In this document: one piece after another, positions 36,232-44,587 of the stretch
Numbering within the stretch: the first letter of the stretch is position 1
Layout: each line of letters opens with the position of its first letter
From: Alistipes sp. Marseille-P5061
GTDB taxonomy: Bacteria; Bacteroidota; Bacteroidia; Bacteroidales; Rikenellaceae
NCBI RefSeq assembly: GCF_900290115.1
Contig: NZ_LT985748.1
Span: 625,120-689,119 of the forward strand
DNA: 64,000 nt
Direction of reading: 5' to 3'
Notes under the pieces: generated by a model
Seen by the model: only the letters and a program-made list of their open reading frames with translations
Told to the model about the DNA's origin: nothing
Databases searched by the model: none
Position numbers and translations under genes: made by a program

Positions 36232-36280
36232 ATCCGTATGATGTTTTTCGTGAATCGCTCTGCGGGAGCATTTCGTCTCC

Positions 36281-36288
36281 GAAAGATA
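36281..36288 (-). promoter_or_regulatory. Possible -7 box TATCTTTC for the alcohol dehydrogenase gene
   Basis: GAAAGATA on the plus strand reads TATCTTTC on the minus strand, one base off consensus, 49 bases before the ATG at 36231. Confidence 0.4.
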
Positions 36289-36310
36289 GGCAAAAAAACG
36301 GGAAAAAGAA

Positions 36311-36336
36311 AGAGCCGGACCTCGAGGTCCGGCTCT
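36311..36336 (-). terminator. Terminator of the PpiD-like gene
   Basis: A perfect 26-bp palindrome (36311-36336; half AGAGCCGGACCTC), followed on the minus strand by TTCTTTTTCC. It lies 26 bases past the stop codon at 36363. Confidence 0.88.
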
Positions 36337-36362
36337 TCTCAATCGGATGTTGGGCCGCGCCG

Positions 36363-38387
36363 TTAGAAGTACTTGCCGCGCAGGTCCTGGATTTCAGCCA
36401 TCTGCTGGATGGCGGGAAGAGCCATCTGCTGGGCCATGTTCTCGGCCACGGCTTGTGCACGCACCTTCTCACCCTCGGCCGTCTGCTTCTCCTCGGTGGC
36501 GATGTTGTCCACCACGAAGACATAGACGCCCGACATACCCTTGACGGGAGCCGAAACAACCCCCTTCTCGGTGGTCGAAGCGATGGCACCTACCAGACGG
36601 GGCTCGATGCCGGGGCCATTGATGTAGAACGAAGCGTAGCCGACGTTCTCGAAGGGGGCAACCTCCGAGCCGAGGCTTGCAGCCTGCTCTTCGAGCGTCG
36701 AGCCCGAGAGCTCCTTGACGATGGCGTCATACTTCTTGTCGCGGAGCAGCTGCATGCGAATCTGCGAGGCGACCTTCTCGGGCGAGGCATACTCGTCGTC
36801 GTCGATGGCCGTCAGCGTGGCAATCACATAGTCGTTGTCCACGGTGAAAATCTCGGAGATGTCACCCACCTTGGCGCCATAGGCCCAGCGGGCAACCTCG
36901 CGCGAATCCTCCAGACCGCGAATCGTACGGTCGCCCTGCACGAGGGTAGCCACGCGCGGCGTCACGGCAGCCGTCGTGGCTGCATCGGCGAAGGACTCCT
37001 TGGCGTTGACCGAGAAGGTGCCGGCAGCGTTGTGCACCTGGGTGCGGGTAGCCGTCGAAGCCTCGACGGGATAGGTAATGGAGGCAATCTGGTAGTGCTT
37101 CGAGGGTTTGTCGGCACGGTAGACCTGCATAATCTGGATGGCGTCGCCCGAGGCAATCTTCACGATGTCACCGCTCTTGGCGCCGGCCAGAGCCTCGGCA
37201 AACTCGCCCGTGAAGGCCGAGAAGGGAAGCACGCCCACCTCGCCGCCGTTGGCAGCCGTAGCGTCATAAACCGAGTAGCGCGAAGCCAGCTCGGCAAAGT
37301 CGGCACCGCCGCGCAGCACGCCCATGAGGCTGTCGGCCAGCGACTCCTCGGTATAGGGAAGCACGATGTGCTTGATGCCCAGCGAATCGGGCGCCGTCTT
37401 GACGTCGAGCACGCGGGCCATCGTCCACTCGTTGTTCTTCAGCACGGGACCGTACTGCTTGCCGGCGGTCAGCGCCTCGGCCTCGTCGTCGGTAAGCTGG
37501 GCTGCCGAGACGTAGTTCTCGGCGATGCGGCCGTTGCGGTTGCTGCGTACGAAGGTGCGCACCTCGTCGGAGGCTGCCAGCTGGGCACCCACCTCCTTGG
37601 CCAGCTTCTCCAGCGCGAGCATGTCGTCATCGGTGGGGTTCACCTCGAAGATGACGTAGGAGAGCGTGCGCGAAGGCTGCTGCTTGAACATCTGCTTGCG
37701 GCTCTTGTAGTATTCGTTCATCTCCGACGAGCTGACCGTGAAGAGCGAATCGGGCATCGAAGCGTACTTCTTGCCGGCCCAACGACCCGAGAAGGTGTTG
37801 TTCGCCGAAGCAACGCCGTTGGCCACCTCCAGAGCGTTCACATAGGTGCCGCCGCGAACCAAACCCATATACTTCTGGAAGAGACGCTCGAGACGCGCCT
37901 GCTCGTTGAGCGCCTGCCATGCGGCCTGCGCCTGGGAGTTGGTCTCGGCCTGGGCAAGGAACTGACTTACGGCCGCCACGTTGTAGCTGCCCGTACGGGG
38001 GTCGGCGAAGGCGTTGAAGAAGGCCTGCGAGGGCTGCTCGCCGCTCACCATGGCCATACGCTCGGGCTCCGTCACGCGAAGGCCGAGGCGCTCGAAGCCC
38101 GGGTCGAGCACATACTTCGAGAAGAGCTGCTGCCAGGCTGCGTTGGCCAGCATGGCCGACTGCTGCTCGTCGGAATCGACGGTGCCGCTCTGCGAACGCA
38201 CGCGCTCGTAGGTCTCGTAATACTCCGAATAGTTGATTTTCTCGCCGTCGATGACGCCCACGCGGGGGTCATTGCCCGAGAAGCCCATCTCGGTCTTCAG
38301 CGACAGGATGAATGCCAAGAGGGCGAGTGCGATGATAATCGAAAGCACGATGCCGAACTTGGTCCGTAAGGTGTTTAAACTTGCCAT
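36363..38387 (-). CDS. PpiD/SurA-like peptidyl-prolyl isomerase
   Basis: A 674-residue membrane-anchored foldase. One transmembrane helix (FGIVLSIIIALALLAFIL, ~12-29) anchors a large exported part: an N-terminal SurA_N-like chaperone domain, a parvulin domain near residues 335-440 (LGIKHIVLPYTEE, then GGADFAELASRYS) and a second chaperone/parvulin-like region further on. Its order and length match PpiD of the phylum, which helps outer-membrane and secreted proteins to fold. It has its own -7 box and terminator and is followed upstream by the conserved envelope block CNNM/CBS-lptC-TPR. Confidence 0.9.
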   Translation of the reverse strand: MASLNTLRTKFGIVLSIIIALALLAFILSLKTEMGFSGNDPRVGVIDGEKINYSEYYETYERVRSQSGTVDSDEQQSAMLANAAWQQLFSKYVLDPGFERLGLRVTEPERMAMVSGEQPSQAFFNAFADPRTGSYNVAAVSQFLAQAETNSQAQAAWQALNEQARLERLFQKYMGLVRGGTYVNALEVANGVASANNTFSGRWAGKKYASMPDSLFTVSSSEMNEYYKSRKQMFKQQPSRTLSYVIFEVNPTDDDMLALEKLAKEVGAQLAASDEVRTFVRSNRNGRIAENYVSAAQLTDDEAEALTAGKQYGPVLKNNEWTMARVLDVKTAPDSLGIKHIVLPYTEESLADSLMGVLRGGADFAELASRYSVYDATAANGGEVGVLPFSAFTGEFAEALAGAKSGDIVKIASGDAIQIMQVYRADKPSKHYQIASITYPVEASTATRTQVHNAAGTFSVNAKESFADAATTAAVTPRVATLVQGDRTIRGLEDSREVARWAYGAKVGDISEIFTVDNDYVIATLTAIDDDEYASPEKVASQIRMQLLRDKKYDAIVKELSGSTLEEQAASLGSEVAPFENVGYASFYINGPGIEPRLVGAIASTTEKGVVSAPVKGMSGVYVFVVDNIATEEKQTAEGEKVRAQAVAENMAQQMALPAIQQMAEIQDLRGKYF

Positions 38388-38490
38388 ATGAAAACGTTAA
38401 ATATTTGTTTGCTTGGTGCTAACCTTCCGCGTCGTCGGGCTGCGACAGCCCCGCCGAGGCGGAGCGGCAGAAGGCGTTCCGAATTAGGGC

Positions 38491-38498
38491 CAAAGATA
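38491..38498 (-). promoter_or_regulatory. -7 box TATCTTTG for the PpiD-like gene
   Basis: CAAAGATA on the plus strand, 104 bases before the ATG at 38387. The leader contains GC-rich self-complementary sequence (GGGCTGCGACAGCCC near 38440). Confidence 0.65.
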
Positions 38499-38792
38499 AT
38501 AAATATTCTCGTAAATATGCCATAAAAAAGCGGAAAAATCCCCTCGGTCATCAACTGCCGTGCGGGAATCATTCCGCTTGTCCATTCTGCCTCTCCATTC
38601 CGACTGCCCGCGATTGCGTACGATTCACTGCGCACGCTCTTCGGAGCATCTTCCATCCGCCTCTTTCGGGCATATCGCCCGACACATCTGCATGCGGACC
38701 TCATGCCTCAGAAGCTCTCACGACCCTCGCCGGACGCGCTTCTCCATTTCCTGCCCCTCGGACAGGCTCCGACCGACCCGGGCCCCGGAAGC
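38499..38792. other. Gene-free spacer
   Basis: Between the PpiD-like promoter and the stop of the CNNM/CBS gene at 38793. I see no gene, repeat or clear terminator; open frames here are extensions of antisense frames of the neighbours. Confidence 0.5.
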
Positions 38793-40055
38793 TCAGAGCT
38801 TGCGGACCCGCGCCAGTTCGATGCGCGAACGGGTCGTGCGGAGAATCTTCACCTGGAGGTTGCCCGCCGAAACGGTCTCTCCGGGCGAAGGGATGCCTTC
38901 GTTGTGGAAGAGGATGAATCCGGCCAGCGTGTCGTACTCGCGGCTCTCCTCGATGCCCAGGTCGTACTTTTCGTTGAGGTACTTCACCTCCAGACGGCAC
39001 GAGAAGACCCACTCCTGCTCGCCAACCTGCTTCTCAATCAGGTCGGGCACGTCGTGCTCGTCCTCGATTTCGCCGAAAATCTGCTCGAGCACATCCTCGA
39101 GCGAGATGATGCCCGCCGTGCCGCCGAACTCGTCGATAACGACGGCCACGTTGCTGCGGTGCTTGATGAAGTTCTCGAGCACGGACTGCAGCGGCATGGT
39201 CTCCGGCACGAAGCTCACCTCCATCATGACGCTCTCGATGCTCTTGGGCGCCGTGAAGAGGCTCTTAGAGTTGACATAACCCACGATGTTGTCGATGCTC
39301 TTGCGCCAGACGAAGATGCGCGAATACTTCGTCTCGACGAAACGCTCGGTGAGCTGTTCGAGGGTGGTGTCGTCCAGGTCCACGGCCTCGATATCAACCC
39401 GCGGGACCATGCAGTCACGCACGCGCAGGTCGGCGAAGTCGAGCGCATTCTGGAAGAGTTTCAGCTCCTGGTCGGGCTCGGGTCCCTGCTCCGTGCCGGC
39501 CGTATCGAGCAGCGCGGCGAGGTCCTCGCGGTCGAACTTCGGCTCGGCCACCTGGCGCTTGAGCCGGCGGCCCGCCAGGAAGAGGATGCCCTGCGAGATG
39601 AGGGTCGTCAGCCGCGCGATGGGATAGAGCACGATGTAGAAGAAGTAGATGACCGGAGCCAGCGAGCGGTAGTAGAAGTTGGGGCTGTTGCGGAATACGG
39701 ACTTGGGGAGGAACTCCGCCACGAAGATGATAATCACGGTCGAGACGGCCGTTTCGATGGCCACCGACCCCTCCTGGGCAATCCGCTCCCACCCCAGCAG
39801 GTGGAAGATGCCGCGCAGCAGCAACGACATGTAGAGCGAGTAGACGACCAGCGCAATGTTGTTGCCCACCAGAATGGTGGTGATGTACTGCCCCGGATGG
39901 CGGGCGAAGATGTCGGCGATGAAGTCGAACATCCGGCTCTGCTTGCGGTCGATTTCCAGCTTGAGGCGGTTCTTGCTCGTGAAGGCAATCTCCATGCCCG
40001 AAAAGAAGGCCGACAGCAGCAGCATGACGGCAATCAGTATGACGGAAGACAACAT
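38793..40055 (-). CDS. CNNM/DUF21-CBS-CorC family membrane protein
   Basis: A 420-residue inner-membrane protein of the hemolysin-C/CorC-like family. The N-terminal DUF21 (CNNM) domain has about four helices (residues 1-170) with the SGMEIAFTSKNRLKLE signature. A pair of CBS domains lies at ~205-325 (MVPRVDIEAV, FVETKYSRIFVW, VIDEFGGTAGIISLEDVLEQIFGEIEDE) and a CorC_HlyC domain closes the protein. Relatives transport or sense Mg2+/Co2+, and GldE of gliding Bacteroidota has this architecture, so GldE is a possible name, unproven here. It lies 56 bases after lptC, probably in the same transcript. Confidence 0.88.
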   Translation of the reverse strand: MLSSVILIAVMLLLSAFFSGMEIAFTSKNRLKLEIDRKQSRMFDFIADIFARHPGQYITTILVGNNIALVVYSLYMSLLLRGIFHLLGWERIAQEGSVAIETAVSTVIIIFVAEFLPKSVFRNSPNFYYRSLAPVIYFFYIVLYPIARLTTLISQGILFLAGRRLKRQVAEPKFDREDLAALLDTAGTEQGPEPDQELKLFQNALDFADLRVRDCMVPRVDIEAVDLDDTTLEQLTERFVETKYSRIFVWRKSIDNIVGYVNSKSLFTAPKSIESVMMEVSFVPETMPLQSVLENFIKHRSNVAVVIDEFGGTAGIISLEDVLEQIFGEIEDEHDVPDLIEKQVGEQEWVFSCRLEVKYLNEKYDLGIEESREYDTLAGFILFHNEGIPSPGETVSAGNLQVKILRTTRSRIELARVRKL

Positions 40056-40111
40056 CGGTGGCTACACTTTTTAGGTGTTATTCTATCTATGCGTGACTTT
40101 ACTTTTCGGCG

Positions 40112-40987
40112 CTACTTCTGCGCCCCATCGGACGTCGACAGCTTGGAGGGAGCCGCCAGCTGAAGGCGTTCAGTCTTCAGCGTGGAACGCTCCCCGGAGG
40201 AGTTACGGGCGCTCTCTGCGGCACCCTGCAGACTCGGCACCGACTGCGAGGCGACGGGCGCGGGAGCCGACACCTCCTTGCGCGCGGGTTGCGAGGAGCG
40301 CGGCGAAGAGTAACGGACGCGTGGAGCGGGACCCGGACGCGTCTGCGACTGCGGAGTAGCTGCAGCTGCACGGCGCTCGGCACGCACGCTGTCCCGCTCG
40401 GCCCGTTCCGTGGAGTCGGCCGGCTGGCGGGGTGTGGCATCGACCTCCATCTGCCCCTTCATCCGGCGGAACCGCCAGTCTCGGAACTGCTCGTCCGACT
40501 CGAAGCCCTCGCCGATGAAGACGTCGCGGCCTCCGTTCTGGACGATTTTCGAGTCGACATTCGAGTAGATTTTTCCCGTACGGGCATTCCAGAAGAGCTG
40601 CTGCGTATAGAGCGTCTTGCCGTCCGACTTCTCGACCACCACGTTGCCCTTCGCCTCCCACAGTTCGCGGTTTTCGTAGTAGATGGCGTAGTTGGCCGTC
40701 AGCACGGCGTCGACCGACGAGAGCGAATCATCCTTGTAGGTGGTGATTTTCACACCCTTGCGGAACTCGCGGTAGGGTTCCGCGCCGAGCGTGTAGCCCT
40801 CGACGAGCGGAGTGGTGAAGACATAGGACTTGCAGCCGTTCTGCGACATGACAATCAAGAGGTTCTCGCTGTACTCGGTCATCATCGCCTCGTTGGCCGC
40901 CTCATCCGTCTGCTGCCCAGACTCCCCGCAGGAGAATAGCAAGATAGCACTTCCCGCAAGGGAAAGTGCTACCTTGAGATACTTCAT
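40112..40987 (-). CDS. lptC: LPS export protein LptC
   Basis: The periplasmic bridge component that passes lipopolysaccharide from the LptBFG extractor to LptA. The N-terminus is a lipoprotein signal (MKYLKVALSLAGSAILLFSC), then a beta-jellyroll (YSENLLIVMSQNGCKSYVFTTPLVEGYTLG to FESDEQFRDWRFRRMKGQMEV). A ~115-residue Ala/Ser/Pro/Arg-rich tail follows and has no family match. ATG at 40987 is preferred to one five codons upstream because the charged n-region then starts the signal. The family's order TPR-lptC-CNNM seen here is typical of the phylum. Confidence 0.85.
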   Translation of the reverse strand: MKYLKVALSLAGSAILLFSCGESGQQTDEAANEAMMTEYSENLLIVMSQNGCKSYVFTTPLVEGYTLGAEPYREFRKGVKITTYKDDSLSSVDAVLTANYAIYYENRELWEAKGNVVVEKSDGKTLYTQQLFWNARTGKIYSNVDSKIVQNGGRDVFIGEGFESDEQFRDWRFRRMKGQMEVDATPRQPADSTERAERDSVRAERRAAAATPQSQTRPGPAPRVRYSSPRSSQPARKEVSAPAPVASQSVPSLQGAAESARNSSGERSTLKTERLQLAAPSKLSTSDGAQK

Positions 40988-41011
40988 GAGAATGGTTCCC
41001 ATCCGGAGCGT

Positions 41012-42346
41012 TTAGCGCGTACGAACGGTCGTAACCACACCGGCTGCCGTACCGCACGTTACGGTGTAGCGGGCACCGGGCTGCAGCTCGTTGAAGAAGC
41101 ACTCCTCCGAGGTGGGGAAGTGGTTGCGGTAGGACGCAAGGGCAGTCTTGGCATTCTCCAGATACTCGGGGCTGTCCTGCAGCAGGTTCACGGCCTGCGA
41201 CATCGTGTCGTAAGCAGCCCAGAAGGTTGCCTGTCCGGCGATGCCGTCACATGCAGCGGCCGAAGCGGCATAGCACTGAGCCAGCACGAAGTACGAAAGA
41301 CCGTTCTCGGGGTTGAGCTCACGCAGCTGACGTGCGGCGGCTGCGGCACCCGAATAGTTGGCGGCCACGAGGTCCACGAGGCTGATGCGGACGAGCAGCT
41401 TCTCACGCTCGATGTTGTCGGTCTCGGTGGCAAGCGCCTCGTTCAGATACTTGATGGCCTTGTCATACTCACCCTTGGCCTGGAAGCCCTGTGCCAGGGA
41501 GAGCGCCGTCTCCGAGGTGGGGTGAGCGTTGTAATACTTCTCGGCCGTCGTGAAGAAGAACTCTCCGTCGCAGTTGGCACGCGACATGAGCGATACGGCC
41601 TGTGCAAGGGTTGCCTCGTCGTCGGGGTTGGCCTCGAGCTTCTTGCGGAAGAGCTCCTCGAGGTTGTCGCAGCTGGCGGCACCGCTCAGACCGAAGGCGA
41701 CGTCAAACTGATTCTTGCTCTCGATGGCATCGGGGTTGTTCTCGAAGATGGGCGTCAGACGGTCGTACTCCGAAATCACCTCGTCGGGGGTCACCTCGTC
41801 GGTGGTCTTGTAATCCTCGCAGAGGTTGCCGAAGTAGAGGGCTACGGTCTCCGGGTCAACGTTCTCGCCGCCGGCATCGATGGCCTCGCGGAAGAGCTTG
41901 CGGATACCGGCACGGTCGGAGGGACGGTAGATGACATACTCGCGGGCCTTGCGGTCGAGGATGTAGGCGGTACCCTGCTTCGGGTTGTCGCCGAAGTACT
42001 TGGCGCGCAGGTCGTACATGAGCATCAGCGAGTCAACGTAGGCGTTCTTCTCGGCGAGGCTCTTCGCACGGTTGATTTTGTTCTTGTAGACAATGGCGCC
42101 GCGCTGGTAGATGGCCGACGAAGCCTCGGGGCAGCTCTTAATCAGGGCGTTGAGGTAACGGGCGGCTGCATCGTAGTCGCGGTTGTCGCACGACTCCTTC
42201 AGGAAGTTGCTGTTGAGGATGTTCTGCTGCTTCTCCTCAAGCGTCGAGCCCCACTTGGCATACTGGGGTGCGTTGAGGTCCTGTGCCATGGAAGCCGAAG
42301 CAACCAGGCAGGCTGCAGCGGCGAGCAAGATTTTGACGTGTTTCAT
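41012..42346 (-). CDS. Exported tetratricopeptide-repeat protein
   Basis: A 444-residue exported protein with signal peptide MKHVKILLAAAACLVASASMAQ. The mature part is nearly all alpha-helical TPR-like repeats (for example DYDAAARYLNALIKSCPEASSAIY, KGEYDKAIKYLNEALATETD, and SGAAAAARQLRELNPENGLSYF), which bind protein partners. No catalytic residues are visible. It heads a transcript with lptC (24 bases) and the CNNM gene, starting from its own -7 box, so a role in envelope biogenesis is likely but indirect. The short basic C-terminus (TTVRTR) is unremarkable. Confidence 0.85.
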   Translation of the reverse strand: MKHVKILLAAAACLVASASMAQDLNAPQYAKWGSTLEEKQQNILNSNFLKESCDNRDYDAAARYLNALIKSCPEASSAIYQRGAIVYKNKINRAKSLAEKNAYVDSLMLMYDLRAKYFGDNPKQGTAYILDRKAREYVIYRPSDRAGIRKLFREAIDAGGENVDPETVALYFGNLCEDYKTTDEVTPDEVISEYDRLTPIFENNPDAIESKNQFDVAFGLSGAASCDNLEELFRKKLEANPDDEATLAQAVSLMSRANCDGEFFFTTAEKYYNAHPTSETALSLAQGFQAKGEYDKAIKYLNEALATETDNIEREKLLVRISLVDLVAANYSGAAAAARQLRELNPENGLSYFVLAQCYAASAAACDGIAGQATFWAAYDTMSQAVNLLQDSPEYLENAKTALASYRNHFPTSEECFFNELQPGARYTVTCGTAAGVVTTVRTR

Positions 42347-42420
42347 GGGTCAATGAGTATTTGTTTTATTGTTGTTGCGTGTGTTACCGGAGGAGGGGGC
42401 TGTGCCGCGCTGCGGATGTG

Positions 42421-42428
42421 CAAAAATA
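42421..42428 (-). promoter_or_regulatory. -7 box TATTTTTG for TPR-lptC-CNNM
   Basis: CAAAAATA on the plus strand reads TATTTTTG on the minus strand, 74 bases before the ATG at 42346 and after the stop of the porin-like gene. Confidence 0.6.
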
Positions 42429-42462
42429 CGACGAAACCGACAGAAATACAAATTTTCAGAGG

Positions 42463-43863
42463 TTAATCATACTTCGGACGGAGGAACCAGTATTCGTTGT
42501 TCTCGGCGCCGGCGAAGAGGGTGAATCCGATGGAGAACTTGATGTACTGCTGGCGCACGAGACCCAGACGCTCCGCGACGTTGAAACCGCGCATGCCGTA
42601 CTCCACGCCCACGTCAATCGACGAGAAGGCGCGGTACTTGACCGGAACGCCCATGCCGAACGTCACGGCCATCTGGTCGAGGCGCTGTCCGCCGAAGGTC
42701 TGGTGGTAGGTACCGTAACGCAGGCCCAGCCGATAGGCCCACCGCTTGAAGAAGTTGCGGATGTCGTAGCGGTTGGGGGTGTACTCCACGCCCAGCTTGA
42801 CGGTATGCGTATCGGTATAAGCCACCTCGTACGACCTCATCACGGTGCTTCCGTCGGGCGCCGTCTCGGGGGTCACGCCCGTATGCTCGACATTGCCGTT
42901 GCGGCCGCCCCAGTTCTGATAGACGTAGTCGACGCCCATGGCCCACTTCGAGGTCTGGTAGTAGACGCCCACGGCCAGCTGACGCGGCAGCACCAGCGCC
43001 AGGTGGGTCGTATCGCCCTTGATGGTGGTATTGTAGAGGTCGCCCACATAGATGCTCTTGGTCACCGTGGGGTTGAGGTCGCCGCCGAAGTCGTAGGTGG
43101 CGCCCACCGTGAGCAGCCGCTTGCGGTCGATGATGGCGTTCCACTGCACGCCGAGCTGCCCCTTGAACGACGAGATGCTGTAGTTGTCCGTGCCGACGGT
43201 CGACGAGAAGTTGCCGTCGCCCGTGATGGCCTGCGGCGTCATGACGAACGTGCGGTCGATATCGCCCCAGTAGTACTGGACGGCGATGCCCACCGAGAGG
43301 TTCTTGACCACCTCCCAGCCCACGCCCAGCTTGACCTCCGTCACGTCGCCCTCGCCCTGGTACTGGTACTGGATGCGGCCCACGTTGCCCCAGATGGGGT
43401 CATCCTCGGGACCGCCGTAGGTCTGGTTGTACTTCACGCGGTAGCCCACCGAGCTGTAGGGCGTCAGGCTGAAGCCCAGGCCGAGCTTCTTGGCCAGCGG
43501 GAGCTGGAAGGCGATGTCGTGGAAGTTGAACGTATTGTAGGCCGTGCGCTTGGTGGCCCCTTCGGCCGTCTGCGCGTTGTAGTAGTTCTGCCCCTCGACT
43601 CCGAAGTCGAAGAGGACGCTCTTCTGCGGCGTCACGCTGTAGGAGGCGGGATTGAGCAGATTCATAACCCCCGAATTCCGCATGGCAACACCCACACCAC
43701 CCATCGAACGGGTCGGCAGCGTTCCCTGCGTGTTGAGCTCGCCGATTCCGTACATTGTATAGGGAGAGAAGGCGTTAATGCTGCTCGTCTGGGCCGAAAG
43801 GCTTGCCGGGATGAGGGCTGACGCCGCAACGGCCAGGCAGAATAGGGTTTTCTTCACTTGCAT
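42463..43863 (-). CDS. FadL/PorV-like outer-membrane beta-barrel protein
   Basis: A 466-residue exported protein with signal peptide MQVKKTLFCLAVAASALIPASLSAQ. The mature N-terminus RSMGGVGVAMRNSGVMNLLNPASYS is the FadL/PorV-type motif (GG..A....NPA). Amphipathic strands follow to the C-terminus. FadL proteins move hydrophobic compounds across the outer membrane, and PorV works in type IX secretion; neither can be chosen here. The ATG at 43863 lies inside the 3' end of the coaX reading frame, with an 89-base overlap in another frame. The signal peptide makes this start convincing. Confidence 0.82.
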   Translation of the reverse strand: MQVKKTLFCLAVAASALIPASLSAQTSSINAFSPYTMYGIGELNTQGTLPTRSMGGVGVAMRNSGVMNLLNPASYSVTPQKSVLFDFGVEGQNYYNAQTAEGATKRTAYNTFNFHDIAFQLPLAKKLGLGFSLTPYSSVGYRVKYNQTYGGPEDDPIWGNVGRIQYQYQGEGDVTEVKLGVGWEVVKNLSVGIAVQYYWGDIDRTFVMTPQAITGDGNFSSTVGTDNYSISSFKGQLGVQWNAIIDRKRLLTVGATYDFGGDLNPTVTKSIYVGDLYNTTIKGDTTHLALVLPRQLAVGVYYQTSKWAMGVDYVYQNWGGRNGNVEHTGVTPETAPDGSTVMRSYEVAYTDTHTVKLGVEYTPNRYDIRNFFKRWAYRLGLRYGTYHQTFGGQRLDQMAVTFGMGVPVKYRAFSSIDVGVEYGMRGFNVAERLGLVRQQYIKFSIGFTLFAGAENNEYWFLRPKYD

Positions 43864-44587
43864 TGTACTCTAAAATTCTGTTCAATCCGCGAAAGACCAA
43901 ATTACAGTCTGCAAATATCGTATTTTTAATCCGTTTCGCAAAGTATTTCGCGTCGCCACCCGTAAAAATCACGCAGAGGTCCGCGCAACGGCCCTGCAGG
44001 CGGGCGATGTAGCCCTCGATTTCGAAAAGCATGCCCTGGAGCACCCCCGCCTGGATGGCCTCGACGGTCGAGCGTCCGAGCAACACCGGCTCGTCGCACG
44101 CCCCGCACAGGGGCAGACTGGCCGTACAGTCGTGCAACGCACGGAAGCGCATCTGCATGCCCGGAGCGATGTTTCCGCCGCGATAGGTGTTGTCGGCCGT
44201 CACCAAATCGATGGTGACCGCCGTGCCGAAATCGACAATCAGCACGTTGCGGCCCGGATAGAGCCCGTTGGCGGCTACGGCGGCGGCCAGCCGGTCGCTG
44301 CCCAGCGTACGGGGTGTGGCGTAGTCGTTGCCCAGCGGCACGGGCACCTCGGGCGTGAACTCCACCACGCGGCCGATGCGCCGCCGAAGCAGTTCGACGG
44401 TGCGGCGGCGCACCTCCTCGCCCCGCGTCGAGGCGACGATGGCCCGCTCAATCTGCGGCCGGCGCTGCAGCAGAGCGTCGACCCACCCGGCCGAGAACTC
44501 CACCACGGGTGCCTCCGTCTCGAAGCCCTCCGCATCGAAGAGGGCCGTCTTGGTGAGCGTGTTCCCTATGTCGACAATCAGATTCAC
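43775..44587 (-). CDS. coaX: Type III pantothenate kinase with extended C-terminus
   Basis: Phosphorylates pantothenate, the first step of CoA synthesis. ASKHA-fold motifs are present: MNLIVDIGNTLTKTALF (DxGNT), LGSDRLAAAVAA and FGTAVTIDL. GTG at 44587 is preferred to a GTG seven codons upstream: it gives the canonical (M)NLIVDIGNT start and overlaps the mfd stop codon as GTGA, suggesting coupling. The normal family C-terminus GLNRILEYN is reached exactly at the start codon of the downstream porin gene; the frame then runs on for 34 more residues inside that gene. Kinase identity is secure; the extension is unusual. Confidence 0.9.
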   Translation of the reverse strand: MNLIVDIGNTLTKTALFDAEGFETEAPVVEFSAGWVDALLQRRPQIERAIVASTRGEEVRRRTVELLRRRIGRVVEFTPEVPVPLGNDYATPRTLGSDRLAAAVAANGLYPGRNVLIVDFGTAVTIDLVTADNTYRGGNIAPGMQMRFRALHDCTASLPLCGACDEPVLLGRSTVEAIQAGVLQGMLFEIEGYIARLQGRCADLCVIFTGGDAKYFAKRIKNTIFADCNLVFRGLNRILEYNASEENPILPGRCGVSPHPGKPFGPDEQH

